Origin: Bacteroides fragilis NCTC 9343 | GTDB taxonomy: Bacteria > Bacteroidota > Bacteroidia > Bacteroidales > Bacteroidaceae | DNA length: 64,000 nucleotides | Direction: 5' to 3' | Assembly: GCF_000025985.1 (NCBI RefSeq) | Contig: NC_003228.3 | Coordinates: 868,001-932,000, forward strand | Part shown: in pieces, positions 1 to 10,100 of the stretch | Position numbering within the stretch: position 1 is the stretch's first letter | Layout of the letters: every line of letters starts with the position of its first letter | Notes under the pieces: generated by a model | Told to the model about the DNA's origin: nothing | Databases searched by the model: none | What the model saw: only the letters and a program-made list of their open reading frames with translations | Position numbers and translations under genes: made by a program

Positions 1-98
1 CGGCCTGTCATTCGGATGTGAGATATTGTCAGTTGCAGCCTGTCTTTTTGACTCCCTTATTGTCCTGTTTTGTCTTTTGATTACCATCCGGGACTCTT

Positions 99-185
99 TT
101 TCTTGATATACATCAAGAAATGTGTTTTAAAACATGTTTTTATCTTGCTTTTGAGTACAACGTATCTGTTTTGGTTTTACTTTTG
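99..185 (+). promoter_or_regulatory. Possible promoter region with a palindrome
   Basis: A 9-bp inverted repeat, TTTCTTGAT and ATCAAGAAA with a 4-bp gap (99-120), is followed by TTTG (150-153) and TACTTTTG (178-185). The last matches the Bacteroides -7 consensus TAnnTTTG, but the spacer is 24 bp, longer than the usual 19-21 bp. The palindrome could be an operator for the transcript carrying the two small ORFs downstream. Positions 1-98 show no gene I can support. Confidence 0.35.
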
Positions 186-250
186 TGTTGTAAAACATAA
201 AAATTAGGATAACAAAGTTTTTAGGTAACAGTTTTTAAGGTGAAAAGATT

Positions 251-325
251 ATGAAGATTGTAAGAAGTTTATTAAAGAATTTGGCTAATGCCAATCCTAA
301 CATTTGGGGATATGTGACGCTCTAA
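251..325 (+). CDS. Possible 24-residue peptide
   Basis: An ATG-to-TAA reading frame encodes a 24-residue peptide starting MKIVRSLLKNLANANPNIWG. It has a basic amphipathic N-terminal part and an aromatic C-terminus. It lies downstream of a possible -7 box and upstream of a second small frame, and both precede one strong terminator, which suggests one short transcript. I do not recognise the family. Such short frames arise by chance, so the call rests on position, the clean start and the peptide-like composition. The alternative is a small non-coding RNA. Confidence 0.35.
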   Translation: MKIVRSLLKNLANANPNIWGYVTL

Positions 326-389
326 GCGTTTTTCCCTTCAGGTTTTCAGTGTGTATTAATTAAGGTAATTATTATTAGTATTTAAAGCA

Positions 390-476
390 ATGAAAAAAGT
401 AGTAATGCATCTGCTGGAAAGATGTTTGAGAGAAGCCGGCAGAAATGAAATGATGAAGTGGGGATACACTAAATAA
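390..476 (+). CDS. Possible 28-residue peptide
   Basis: A frame of 28 codons begins MKKVVMHLLERCLREAGRNE and ends WGYTK. It is basic and helical in appearance, with a single cysteine. The last codons form the left arm of the following terminator hairpin, so coding sequence and terminator overlap. The preceding small frame ends 65 bp upstream and also closes with an aromatic WGY-containing tail (WGYVTL against WGYTK), which hints that the two peptides are related. Function unknown. I infer a two-peptide transcript and cannot exclude a small RNA. Confidence 0.4.
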   Translation: MKKVVMHLLERCLREAGRNEMMKWGYTK

Positions 477-497
477 AAGTGTTCCCCACTTTTTTTA
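456..497 (+). terminator. Strong intrinsic terminator
   Basis: AAGTGGGGA-T-ACACT (456-470) pairs with AGTGT-TCCCCACTT (478-491) across a 7-nt loop, with one bulged T, and is followed by a run of seven T. It ends the small transcript described above and stands between it and the convergent operon ending at 542. Confidence 0.85.
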
Positions 498-541
498 TTT
501 TGACTCAAGTTTGTTTCGTGTCGTTGAGTTTTGAGGCCGGG

Positions 542-2224
542 TCATTTTTTTACATGGAAGTTTACCTCGCCTCTGATCAGCTCTCCTTTTAATGTGAAGC
601 CTTCCACTACCACCTTAAATTCTCCTTCAAGGTCAGAAGTATAGAATGAAAGTGTGGTATCTATTCCTGCTTCTGTCTCTACAGAGGGATTCCAGTATAG
701 CGTATGGCGGAAATCCGGTCTACGTGATTTTTTGTCAGTAGCGTCTTTATATTCAGGCATCTTAAATGTAACAGGCAGTTGCGGACACTCGTAAACCGTT
801 AGTCGTGAATCGTCACTAAGCTGTATGGAAGGTAAGTCTCCTCTTTGGGTAGTAAGTGAAATCATGCATTCGAATACTTCACCACCAAATCCATAACGGC
901 CGTTATATATTTCGATTTTCTTCACCAATCTGGGATTATATTTTAAAATATCCTCATGGTCATGAATGGGAACACCGTCCAGCAGTACCAATGTATTTCC
1001 GATATTGAATCTTTTTTCTCCTTCTTTGAGTACTCTTAATCTACGTTTTCCATTAACTTTACGTATTATCACACTGCGTACGAATTCCACGAAAGTTTCT
1101 GTCATTGTATTGAATCGTGTGTATTCATCCAAATTGTAATTCAGATAAGGTTGAAGTCCATAACAAGATTGCAGAGGAATAGCATGATCCAATGAATCGA
1201 GCACTGTGACTTGCTGCAGCTGTATACCTATGCTCCTTTCCAACAGTCGTTTTTTATTCCGATAGAGTTTTAATGATGGCAGGTTTTGGGGTAACTTTTC
1301 ACTGAAGGGTGATAAGATGTTCATTCTGAACGGTTCCCCGTTAATGTTCCATGCAGCGGCTACTACATCGTTTGTTCCATATACATGGCTTGTGTAGAAC
1401 AGTGTATTTCCTTCCGATTCCACTTGTCCTTGCACATATCGTATATCTTTTCCTACGAAAGCGATGTCGGCTGATATAGGTTCATTTTGTACTTGCTTCA
1501 ATGTTTCTCCTGTAGGGCTTTCTATCTGTCCGCAGATGATATGCCCTTCATATTCCGGTATCCATTTTCCGGAAAATGTTCCGGGAGTAGCGGTCACTTG
1601 TTTTCTCCAGGTGGATTCTTCAAGAGGCGGGAGGGTTACCAGTGAATCATTACGGCTTACCGAGACAGTAAGATCGGATACTTCATCCGGTAGTCTATTA
1701 ATGGTCAATTCTACGAGTTGGCGTGTGTTGTAGTTCGACCGGGAAGTTTTTATATGAATATTTTCGGTGGTAGCCGGTTTCCCTTTCGGATATATCTCGG
1801 CAGAATCCGCTAGTTCAATAGGATCGGAGTCTGATACTCGGAAAGTGTTAATTACAGCAATGGATTTTCTGAAGAACACTTTTTCTCCTTCATTCCTCAT
1901 ATATCGTGTGTATCCGGTCAATTCATAAATTCCCGAAGGAGCGTCTGTAGGAATCTTGACTTTGCCCGAACCGCTCCCATTGTCAAGTGCCAGTTTAAGT
2001 TGTGCTTTAGGCCGTTCAGTATTCGATATTTCTACGTATCCCACTTTGCTGAAAGAAGATGGGCGAAAATGTGTGTCAATAGTATAAAATTTGAGCCATA
2101 CTTCTTCACCGGCCAAATAACACGTTTTATCCGTATGTACGTATACCCGTTCATATAATTCTTCTTGTGCTTGCAAAATCAGACAGAATAAGATAAAGAG
2201 ATATAGTGTGAAAATCCGTTTCAT
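542..2224 (-). CDS. Exported MG2-domain protein with a TonB-plug-like region
   Basis: The 560-residue product has a signal peptide (about residues 1-19, ending LQAQ). An N-terminal region (about 20-120) contains YVHTDKTCYLAGEEVWLKF, typical of the MG2 macroglobulin fold. Near residues 410-460 is a stretch resembling a TonB-receptor plug (VLLDGVPIHDHEDIL, then VKKIEIYNGRYGFGG), but no beta-barrel follows. It is the last gene of a minus-strand operon with a DUF4249 lipoprotein and a TonB receptor, a grouping seen repeatedly in Bacteroidetes. I infer a periplasmic or outer-membrane partner of that receptor. Substrate unknown. Confidence 0.75.
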   Translation of the reverse strand: MKRIFTLYLFILFCLILQAQEELYERVYVHTDKTCYLAGEEVWLKFYTIDTHFRPSSFSKVGYVEISNTERPKAQLKLALDNGSGSGKVKIPTDAPSGIYELTGYTRYMRNEGEKVFFRKSIAVINTFRVSDSDPIELADSAEIYPKGKPATTENIHIKTSRSNYNTRQLVELTINRLPDEVSDLTVSVSRNDSLVTLPPLEESTWRKQVTATPGTFSGKWIPEYEGHIICGQIESPTGETLKQVQNEPISADIAFVGKDIRYVQGQVESEGNTLFYTSHVYGTNDVVAAAWNINGEPFRMNILSPFSEKLPQNLPSLKLYRNKKRLLERSIGIQLQQVTVLDSLDHAIPLQSCYGLQPYLNYNLDEYTRFNTMTETFVEFVRSVIIRKVNGKRRLRVLKEGEKRFNIGNTLVLLDGVPIHDHEDILKYNPRLVKKIEIYNGRYGFGGEVFECMISLTTQRGDLPSIQLSDDSRLTVYECPQLPVTFKMPEYKDATDKKSRRPDFRHTLYWNPSVETEAGIDTTLSFYTSDLEGEFKVVVEGFTLKGELIRGEVNFHVKK

Positions 2225-2245
2225 AATTGCCTCCTTTTGTTTAAG

Positions 2246-3397
2246 TTATTGATGATCGTTGGGCCAGAATGAAGGCTTGTTTTTACTTCCTCCGTTGGCT
2301 TCACATTCTGTACATCTCCGTAGGGCCCAGTGGTCAATGTGAGTGCCTGTACCGACTGGACGATAACCGGCAAGGTATCTTATCAGATATGTGCTATAGC
2401 CCTGTTCATCCATTTCGCTATCCGACACTTCTTCACAGCCACTGTATAGAGGAGGACGTTTAATTTCGTTGGGATGAATGTATATTCTCTTTTCAGAGAT
2501 GTTTTTATAGACGCCTACATAACCGATCGTCCTTCGTTTGGGCTGACTGATACAACTAATGTTTCCTTGGATTTCAGAGGGTTGTGGAGTAAAGATTCCT
2601 CCCATTTCTTCATTCTGTTGCTGTACATTCAAGTAATATTCATATCCCTCTTTACTCAATGCCCGTTGCTGTACCTGTATGCTGTATAGTACAGTGAATC
2701 TGTCTTCATTGACCGGCACATCAAGTAGCTTATTATTTATGATCAGATGTTCTTTCAACTTTTCCGTAGAGCCAATCAATATATTTCTTGATATTTCCTT
2801 TTTCCAACAATAGAAAGTTGGATAATTGCTGTCTTCATAGATGCGGTTCATATCCGGATCAAAGTAGCAAGTTGTAATGTAGCTGGCTCTTATCTCCCAG
2901 TCTTCCCGATAGTTCCACATGTAGTATTGAGTTTTTCCGGGATCACCATGGGTCGATACCCGTATAGAAAGTGCTTGTTCAGGTTCTGGTTGTATCCACG
3001 AAACACTGTCTATTTCAGAAGATACCATCGGTGTGGAAGGAGACGAGGTATAAATCTCTCCGTCGTATTCTATCTCTATTCCGTAGGATACATCATCCTG
3101 CAATTCACCGATACTGACCTGGTATTTACCATCACCAAGAGCCGTTCCGAAATCACTTCGATAGCCGTCGCTGCCTACTACAGCAATTCTGGCATAAATG
3201 TTTCGATAATCTTCCGGCATGTCTTCGGATAGTGGAATACTTTTGCTTAATGAGAATATGGCTTCTGTATTAGCGATAATGTCGCCGGTTACTACCAGCA
3301 ATTCTTCATCGGAAGAAGGTAGTTGTGCGTTGTATTCTGAAACACAACCTGTCAGGCAGAGTAGTAACAGATAGATTTTATATTTTGATTTCAGCAT
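2246..3397 (-). CDS. DUF4249 family outer-membrane lipoprotein
   Basis: The 383-residue product starts with a lipoprotein signal peptide whose lipobox LTGC places the acylated cysteine at about residue 18. The early segment ELLVVTGDIIANTEAIFSLS and the later extracellular-type repeats fit the DUF4249 family, which accompanies TonB-dependent receptors in Bacteroidetes. It starts 4 bp after the receptor gene and ends 21 bp before the MG2-domain gene, so the three are probably co-transcribed. By position it may be a surface accessory to the receptor. Ligand unknown. Confidence 0.8.
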   Translation of the reverse strand: MLKSKYKIYLLLLCLTGCVSEYNAQLPSSDEELLVVTGDIIANTEAIFSLSKSIPLSEDMPEDYRNIYARIAVVGSDGYRSDFGTALGDGKYQVSIGELQDDVSYGIEIEYDGEIYTSSPSTPMVSSEIDSVSWIQPEPEQALSIRVSTHGDPGKTQYYMWNYREDWEIRASYITTCYFDPDMNRIYEDSNYPTFYCWKKEISRNILIGSTEKLKEHLIINNKLLDVPVNEDRFTVLYSIQVQQRALSKEGYEYYLNVQQQNEEMGGIFTPQPSEIQGNISCISQPKRRTIGYVGVYKNISEKRIYIHPNEIKRPPLYSGCEEVSDSEMDEQGYSTYLIRYLAGYRPVGTGTHIDHWALRRCTECEANGGSKNKPSFWPNDHQ

Positions 3398-3401
3398 GAT
3401 G

Positions 3402-6152
3402 TTAGAATTTTATGTTATACGTAATGAAAGGAATCGGAACTCCGAAAATAGACATCTGGTATCCTTTTATTTGTCCTTCTTCCGGCATATAATAAATAGA
3501 ATACACATTCTTTCTTCCGGTGACATTGTATACCCCAATCGAAATAGAACTATGTGTCAACAGGGTCAGATGATGGCTGGGTTCTATATTAAAAGAGATG
3601 TCTGTACGAAAGTAATCCGGTATGCGGTATGAGTTTCTTTCCGTATAGTAAACTCGCATCGATTGCGTTGATTCATCATAATACTGTCCGGCAGGTATGG
3701 TAGTGGGGCGTCCTGTGCTATAATCCACGTTGATTGACATACTGTATCGATGCGTAAATTTGTAATTACCTACAAACTTAAAGTCGTGAGGCTTATCGTA
3801 TTCTGTAGGATACCAGTCACCGTTATTCACCGGTTTCTCAATTCGTTTATCATTCTGTCTCAAGAAGGTACGTGAATACGTGTAACTCATCCATCCGTTG
3901 AGCTTACCGACTTGTTTTTTTACCTGCAATTCTACGCCATAAGCATGTCCCTGCGTGTTGATGACGTCAGTTTCAATATGGTGGTTCATAAGTAGCTTTG
4001 CTCCTCCACGATAATCCAGGTAATCGGACATTCGTTTGTAATATCCTTCCACAGAATATTCCCAGATGCCACTCGGAGAATTTAGATAAAGTCCGGCTGC
4101 GGCTTGCCAGCCTCTTTGGGGTTTGATGTTCACATCGCTCAACTTCCATGTATCCGTTGGCGACATAATGACAGTGTTCGACAACTTATGGATATATTGC
4201 CGCATCGAGTTAAATCCGGCTTTGACCGAGAAATTATCTGTGAAGGCATACCGGGCGGATAACCGGAATTCCGGCCCATGATAAGTCTTCATGAATTTTC
4301 CTGCTCCTGCAGTGATGGTGTCCGTTATGGTCGATTCGTGTGGGAGCATGCCTGATGCATATTGATAGTACGAACGTGGACCGAGTGCACTGAACAGTGA
4401 GTAACGGATACCTGCGTTGACCGATAGTTTGGGAGTGATTTCCCATTCATCACCTAAATAAAATGCCGTTTCCAAGGCTTTATCCTTTTGTAAAACGTCC
4501 TTTTTTACAAATGATTCACTTCCTTCAGGTTCATAAGTGCCCGAATTGATATGATAGAGCATGGACTTGAAACCAAAGTTGAGCGTGTGCTTATCGGCCA
4601 GTATGTTTGTGAAGTCTGCTTTGACAAAATACTGATTAATATCAAATGAAAGTTTATAAGCAGCTGATGCATTGACGGTCTCGCGGTTATTGTAATCGTA
4701 ATGATCGTATCCGGCGGAGAAGTATCCTATCAGTTTTTCGTTAAATACAGCTCTCCATCGTGCGGAAGCATTGAGATTATTGTAGCCGTATTTTTCGTTT
4801 GAATTGAAAGCGAAACGGTCATGACTATAGTATCCGTAGACATTAAGACTATGTTTGTCATTGAATTTATGTGCCACAATAGCAGCCAAATCATAAAAGC
4901 CGGCGGTACCGTTTTTGTATCCGCTTTTCTCCGGAAGCTGCTTCATGATCCAGTCAGAATACGTAGTACGCCCACTTAGTAATACAGACGTTCTGTCTTT
5001 GATAATCGGAATCTCCAGATTCAGTTTACTCGTTACCAGACCGATACCGGCCGAACCGGTGAATTTTTCTTTATTGGCTTCTTTACCGGTGATATCTAGA
5101 ATGGATGAAATACGTCCACCATATTGTGCCGGGATGCTGCTTTTATATATCTCGGCTTCTTTTACCATATCTGAATTGAAGGCTGCAAAAAAGCCGAATA
5201 AATGGTTCGGGTTATAGATGGTTCCGTCATTTAGCAGAATTAGATTCTGGTCGGTAGCTCCACCACGTACGTTGAAGCCGCTTGAAGCTTCACCTACTGT
5301 TTTTACACCGGGTAAAGCCTGTACCATCTTTAAAATGTCTACTTCTCCCAAGGCCATCGGGATATTCTTCAATTGGGTTGGACGCAGTGTTTCTGCACCT
5401 AATTGCGTACTTTTCACATTTTGTATACGTCCGGAAGTAATGGTTACTTCGTCCAGCATATGTGTAGTTTCTTCAAGTTCGATGTCCAGTGTACCATCAC
5501 TGTAAAGCATAATTTGTCGACGGGTATCTTTAATGTTAAGTCCTTTGATATCAATTTGTTTGTGTCCGGTAGGAAGTTCAAGAGTAAAGTTTCCCTTAAC
5601 ATCTGTTGTCGTCGCAATCCATGGGTCCTTTAAAATCAGATTGATGCCTATCATGGGCTCACCGGTTTTAAAGTTAGTAACTTGCCCTTTGAGTACCGCT
5701 TTTCGTGGTGGTTGCTTGATTCGTACATCTCCCACATTATACACTTTGTTTTCTGAAGATGCCTTTTCAGGTTCTCCGCTTAGGTAAGTATATACGTCAC
5801 CATAATAACTTTCGCCTTTTTCCGGTTCTCCGGTCAGTTTAGCAGGTAATAGCGTGATGAGTTCCTGCTCTTTCAGCACGAATAAATTGTTTCCGGATAC
5901 TGACAATTTATAGGGAGTCGGCTCAAGTGCTTCTTTTAATTGTTGCAGGGGTGAAGCTTTTCCTTTCACCAAAACCTTGAAAGGAGCACTAATAGTGCTG
6001 AAAAACCTATAGGGTGTATTTTTTTCTACAGTCTCCAATAAGGAGTCAATAGTTATACTGTCGGCAGGAAGTGAGAGGGGGTGTTGAGCCGTCATTTGTT
6101 GCGGCCATGCAAATAGTAGGGGCAACATCCATAAGTATGTACTTTTTTTCAT
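3402..6152 (-). CDS. TonB-dependent outer-membrane receptor
   Basis: The 916-residue product has a signal peptide, an STN domain (about 25-110, with SITIDSLLETVEKNTPYRF), a carboxypeptidase-regulatory-like beta-sandwich (about 152-235, KAVLKGQVTNFKTGEPMIGI), a plug domain (NVRGGATDQNLILLNDGTIY) and a C-terminal barrel ending in an aromatic residue. The STN domain suggests transenvelope signalling, but no anti-sigma gene is adjacent. It overlaps the upstream gene by 4 bp and is followed by DUF4249 and MG2-domain genes. It imports an unidentified substrate. It differs from SusC proteins in having STN and no adjacent SusD. Confidence 0.9.
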   Translation of the reverse strand: MKKSTYLWMLPLLFAWPQQMTAQHPLSLPADSITIDSLLETVEKNTPYRFFSTISAPFKVLVKGKASPLQQLKEALEPTPYKLSVSGNNLFVLKEQELITLLPAKLTGEPEKGESYYGDVYTYLSGEPEKASSENKVYNVGDVRIKQPPRKAVLKGQVTNFKTGEPMIGINLILKDPWIATTTDVKGNFTLELPTGHKQIDIKGLNIKDTRRQIMLYSDGTLDIELEETTHMLDEVTITSGRIQNVKSTQLGAETLRPTQLKNIPMALGEVDILKMVQALPGVKTVGEASSGFNVRGGATDQNLILLNDGTIYNPNHLFGFFAAFNSDMVKEAEIYKSSIPAQYGGRISSILDITGKEANKEKFTGSAGIGLVTSKLNLEIPIIKDRTSVLLSGRTTYSDWIMKQLPEKSGYKNGTAGFYDLAAIVAHKFNDKHSLNVYGYYSHDRFAFNSNEKYGYNNLNASARWRAVFNEKLIGYFSAGYDHYDYNNRETVNASAAYKLSFDINQYFVKADFTNILADKHTLNFGFKSMLYHINSGTYEPEGSESFVKKDVLQKDKALETAFYLGDEWEITPKLSVNAGIRYSLFSALGPRSYYQYASGMLPHESTITDTITAGAGKFMKTYHGPEFRLSARYAFTDNFSVKAGFNSMRQYIHKLSNTVIMSPTDTWKLSDVNIKPQRGWQAAAGLYLNSPSGIWEYSVEGYYKRMSDYLDYRGGAKLLMNHHIETDVINTQGHAYGVELQVKKQVGKLNGWMSYTYSRTFLRQNDKRIEKPVNNGDWYPTEYDKPHDFKFVGNYKFTHRYSMSINVDYSTGRPTTIPAGQYYDESTQSMRVYYTERNSYRIPDYFRTDISFNIEPSHHLTLLTHSSISIGVYNVTGRKNVYSIYYMPEEGQIKGYQMSIFGVPIPFITYNIKF

Positions 6153-6889
6153 CGTGTTTGTTTTTGGTCTATCAATTCTTCACAAAAGTTAGTAAGAGCG
6201 ATTAATGAGGCATCAGCGTCATGGCGAAAATTAAGTTTATGTTTTCGTGCGTAACGTTTTATCAGTTTATGTTGCTCCGGAAAGATCTTGGCAAACGACT
6301 TGTTGTTACTGACGGGATAATATATCCCATTGTATTCCAGATAATATTTTACTCCGTATATGAAATATTCAGTTTGATGTTTGCGGGTTTTGGCTATTTT
6401 TTCTACGTTGATCTGAGCAACGGAGTATGTTTTTCGTGCCAGCAGTCTCAGTCGCTTTCCGTCTTGTAGTAATTCGTAAAATCCCTTATTGAGATCTGTC
6501 TTCTTTGTCGGACGGAAATAGATAAATGTAGTATTGTGCAGGTTGACTTGTTCGATTCCTTCATTATTGATAATCATGCTGTAATGGCTGTCAGGAGTCA
6601 GTGCACAAAGTTGGTCTTTGTGTAAATCCAAATGAAGATCCAGTCCCGGGTATCGGTTTCCTTTGAAGATAATCTCTCCTGTGGTAAATTCATCACCTTG
6701 AAAATAGGGAAGATTGTCGTATTGGGCAAGACTGTATGTTAATTCGATTTCACCATTGTAAATAGTAACATAGTCTCCTGCTGCTTTTAAGTAGTTTTCT
6801 ATTGGATAAGTTTGCGAGTAAATGGTTTCTCCATTGAATAATAACGCAGTAATGGCCAGTATGTGCCTTAAGTAATGTCGGTTTTTCAT
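6149..6889 (-). CDS. Hypothetical exported protein heading the TonB-receptor operon
   Basis: This 246-residue protein has a signal peptide (about 1-25, ending IYSQ). I do not recognise a domain. It contains many Tyr and Lys residues and a basic stretch near the C-terminus (LIKRYARKHKLNFRHD). The stop overlaps the receptor start by 4 bp (ATGA), indicating translational coupling. Position as first gene suggests a periplasmic or surface accessory of the receptor. Confidence 0.7.
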   Translation of the reverse strand: MKNRHYLRHILAITALLFNGETIYSQTYPIENYLKAAGDYVTIYNGEIELTYSLAQYDNLPYFQGDEFTTGEIIFKGNRYPGLDLHLDLHKDQLCALTPDSHYSMIINNEGIEQVNLHNTTFIYFRPTKKTDLNKGFYELLQDGKRLRLLARKTYSVAQINVEKIAKTRKHQTEYFIYGVKYYLEYNGIYYPVSNNKSFAKIFPEQHKLIKRYARKHKLNFRHDADASLIALTNFCEELIDQKQTR

Positions 6890-6934
6890 AAAATGTTGTG
6901 CCTTAGTTTGTGATTAGATAAATGGTTCTTATTA

Positions 6935-6942
6935 CAAAGATA
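6935..6942 (-). promoter_or_regulatory. Probable -7 box of the leftward outer-membrane operon
   Basis: CAAAGATA on the plus strand reads TATCTTTG on the minus strand, an exact match to the Bacteroides -7 consensus, 46 bp before the start of the first gene (6889). I see no good -33 TTTG at the expected distance. Confidence 0.5.
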
Positions 6943-7111
6943 CCCGAAAAAGTTTTGCTATTTTGATTTTTGTGTTAAAAGAGATTAATTAGAACCATTA
7001 ATAATCGTATCACGTTTGCCCTGTTCTCTTTTTTTAAGCTAAAAAGAACAAATCTTTAAACTTTAATTTGTTACTTTGTTAATTATGTATTGATACTTAA
7101 ACTTTTAATAT

Positions 7112-10100
7112 ATGAGAATTAAACTGATTTGTATTATCGTGTTACTTTCTATGGGGATGATGTCATGGACATATGCTCAATCATACGATAGATTATGGAA
7201 GCAAGTGGAGCAGGCCCAGCAGAAAAGTTTGCCCCAAACAGTTGTCCGATTAACCGGTGAAATTTATCAAAAAGCTAAAGCAGAGAAGAATTCTCCTCAA
7301 ATGCTGAAAGCTTATATTTGGCAGATGAAATTTAGGGAAGAGATTACTCCGGATAGCTTTTACGTGTCGTTGAATGGCTTAGAGCAGTGGGCGGTGACTA
7401 CGGACAAGCCATTGGACCGTGCAATCCTGCATTCGCTTATCGGTAGTATGTATGCAGATTATGCTTCCCAAAACCGTTGGAAACTGAATCAACGTACGGA
7501 TTTGGAAGAAGAAGCTCCCTCTGTTGATATCCGGGAGTGGAGTAAGAATCAGTTTGTAACTAAAGTAATGACAGAAATAGCCGTAACATTTCAAGACTCT
7601 TTGCTACTGCTCGATACTTCCTCCCGAAGCTACATTCCTTTTGTGGAACTTGGAGTAACCAGTGATTACTATCATCATGATATGTATCATTTGTTGGCTT
7701 CCCGTGCCATTACTTCATTGGAGAATCTGTCCGGATTTGGCCGTGATTCTTTAATAAATGTACGCATTGAAGAAATTTATCAGCATATGATGAATTCATA
7801 TCGTCGGACTGATAATCACGATGCTCTGTTGCTTACTACTTTGGATTATTTGCAGTGGAAGAGGCTTACTGATATCGATTTTCGGCCTTATCGTGCTCCG
7901 GAGGGGAAACTTGGCTTGACACAGGATCCTTATTTGGCTGCACTGGACAAACTGATTGCCGAAAATAAGTCACATGATGTCTGTGCAGAAGTTTATTTGC
8001 TCAAGGCACAGGCGGCAATGGATGCAGGAGTGCCCGCTTCTGCGTTACAATTGTGCGAAGAGGCTATCTCTCGCTATCCGGACTATCGCCGCATCAATGC
8101 TCTGAAAGAACTGAAGCAAGAAATTCTGCGTCCCGATCTGACAGTACAATCCCCGTCAACAGTTTATCCGGGTGAGGAGTTTGATTTAAAAGTCAGCTTT
8201 AAAAATTTGAAAGACTTTACGGTAGAGTTGTATGTAATTAATTTACCGGCACGTCCGAATACGGTGGAAGCACCCAATGACGCATTTCTAAAAAAACATG
8301 GACGTTTACTTTCATCGGAACATTATGTTCTCTTCCCGTCAGATGACTATAAAGTGAAAGATTCCATCTACCACATAAAGGCATCTGAAACAGGACTGTA
8401 CGCCCTCCGTGTTATTCCGGGTGTTAAGGTTCGTTCCAATGTTTCAAAATTTCTCTATTCTACTTGCTTTAAAGTTCTTACCCGATCTCTACCTTCTAAT
8501 CTGAGTGAGGTAGCTATTCTCGATGCTATGAGTGGCAAGCCTTTGCAGGGTGTTGTTCTTTCATTCTTCGATCGACAGAACAAACAACTTCTGACAGCCA
8601 CTACCAATACCGAAGGGAAAGTACAGTTTGCTTCGTCGGAAAAATATAGGTATCTGACTGCTGCCAAAGGGAATGATACAGCTATGCCGCAGATGTATTT
8701 ATGGGGAGGAGATTATAATTTTGCAGACCATTCAAAACCTGTTTCTGTGGTAACTTTGCTTACCGACCGTTCTGTTTATCGTCCGGGGCAGACTGTCTAT
8801 GTAAAAGGCATTGCCTATGAACAGTATCCTGACTCTGCCCATGTGATTGCGGGACAGGAATATACGCTGACTCTTTCGGATGCCAATGGGCAAGAAATCA
8901 GTGCAAAGAAGCTGCGTACCAATGATTTTGGATCTTTCACCGCAGAATTTGTTTTACCGTCCGTTTGTTTGAACGGTACTTTCAGTTTGAATACTCAAAA
9001 CGGATTTCGTTCCATTCGTGTAGAGGATTACAAACGTCCTACATTTGATATTACTTTTGAGCCGGTGACTGAAAGTTATCGGTTGGGAGATCGTGTCGAG
9101 TTGAAAGGGAGTGTAAAAACTTTCAGTGGTGTGCCGTTACAGGATATTCCTGTTGCTTATACCATTACCCGCTCATTGTATACTTGGCGGATGTGGGGGA
9201 TGAATCCGGTTATTTTGGCCTCTGACACTGTCCGTTTGGGAGTAGATGGAAACTTCGAAATTCCTGTGGATCTGAAACCAGACACTTCGAATCCCGATTT
9301 GGGAGACGGTGACAATACCTCTTTATATTATGACTATAAAGTGCAGCTTTCAGTAACCAATGTCGCAGGTGAAACGCAAACCTCAGAAACAAGTCTGCGG
9401 GCAGGAAAGACCTCTTTGTTATTGTTTGCTGATATATCCGGACTGATTTGCAAGGATGATTCTGTGAAAGCGACTTTTCGGGTAAATAATCTGGATCGTA
9501 AACCGGTCAGTGTCGAAGGCAGTTACCGGTTGTTTTTGATTTCCGATTATCAGAAATCAAAACCCTTGAAAGAACAGGACGTTTCCGATCAACCGGCTCT
9601 TTCCGGTTCGTTTAGGTCCAATGAAGAGATCTTGTTCTCCGATTGGAAAAAACTTCCTTCAGGTGCTTACAAACTTGTAGCTTCGGTGAAAGATGATCAA
9701 GGCCGTAAGGTAGATGCGGAAAAGGTAGTGATTCTTTTTGCTTCCGATGATAAGCGTCCTCCGGTATCTATGCCTTTGTGGTGTTATGAAGTGAATACCC
9801 GGTTTGATGCAGCACATCCTGCCCTGTTCTATTTTGGTACTTCCGAAAAAGATACTTATGTCTTAATGGATGTGTTCTGTGGTAATAAGCATCTGGAGAG
9901 TAAGCTTCTTCATTTGTCCGATTCTCTTGTTCGTTTTGAATATCCGTATCGGGAAGCCTACGGGAATGGTTTGGGTATTACCTTTGTATTTGTTCGTAAA
10001 GGTGTTGTTTACGAACAGGAGGTAAGCCTGATAAAACGTTTGCCCGATCATAACTTGAATATGCGTTGGGATGTATTCCGTGATAAATTACGTCCCGGGC

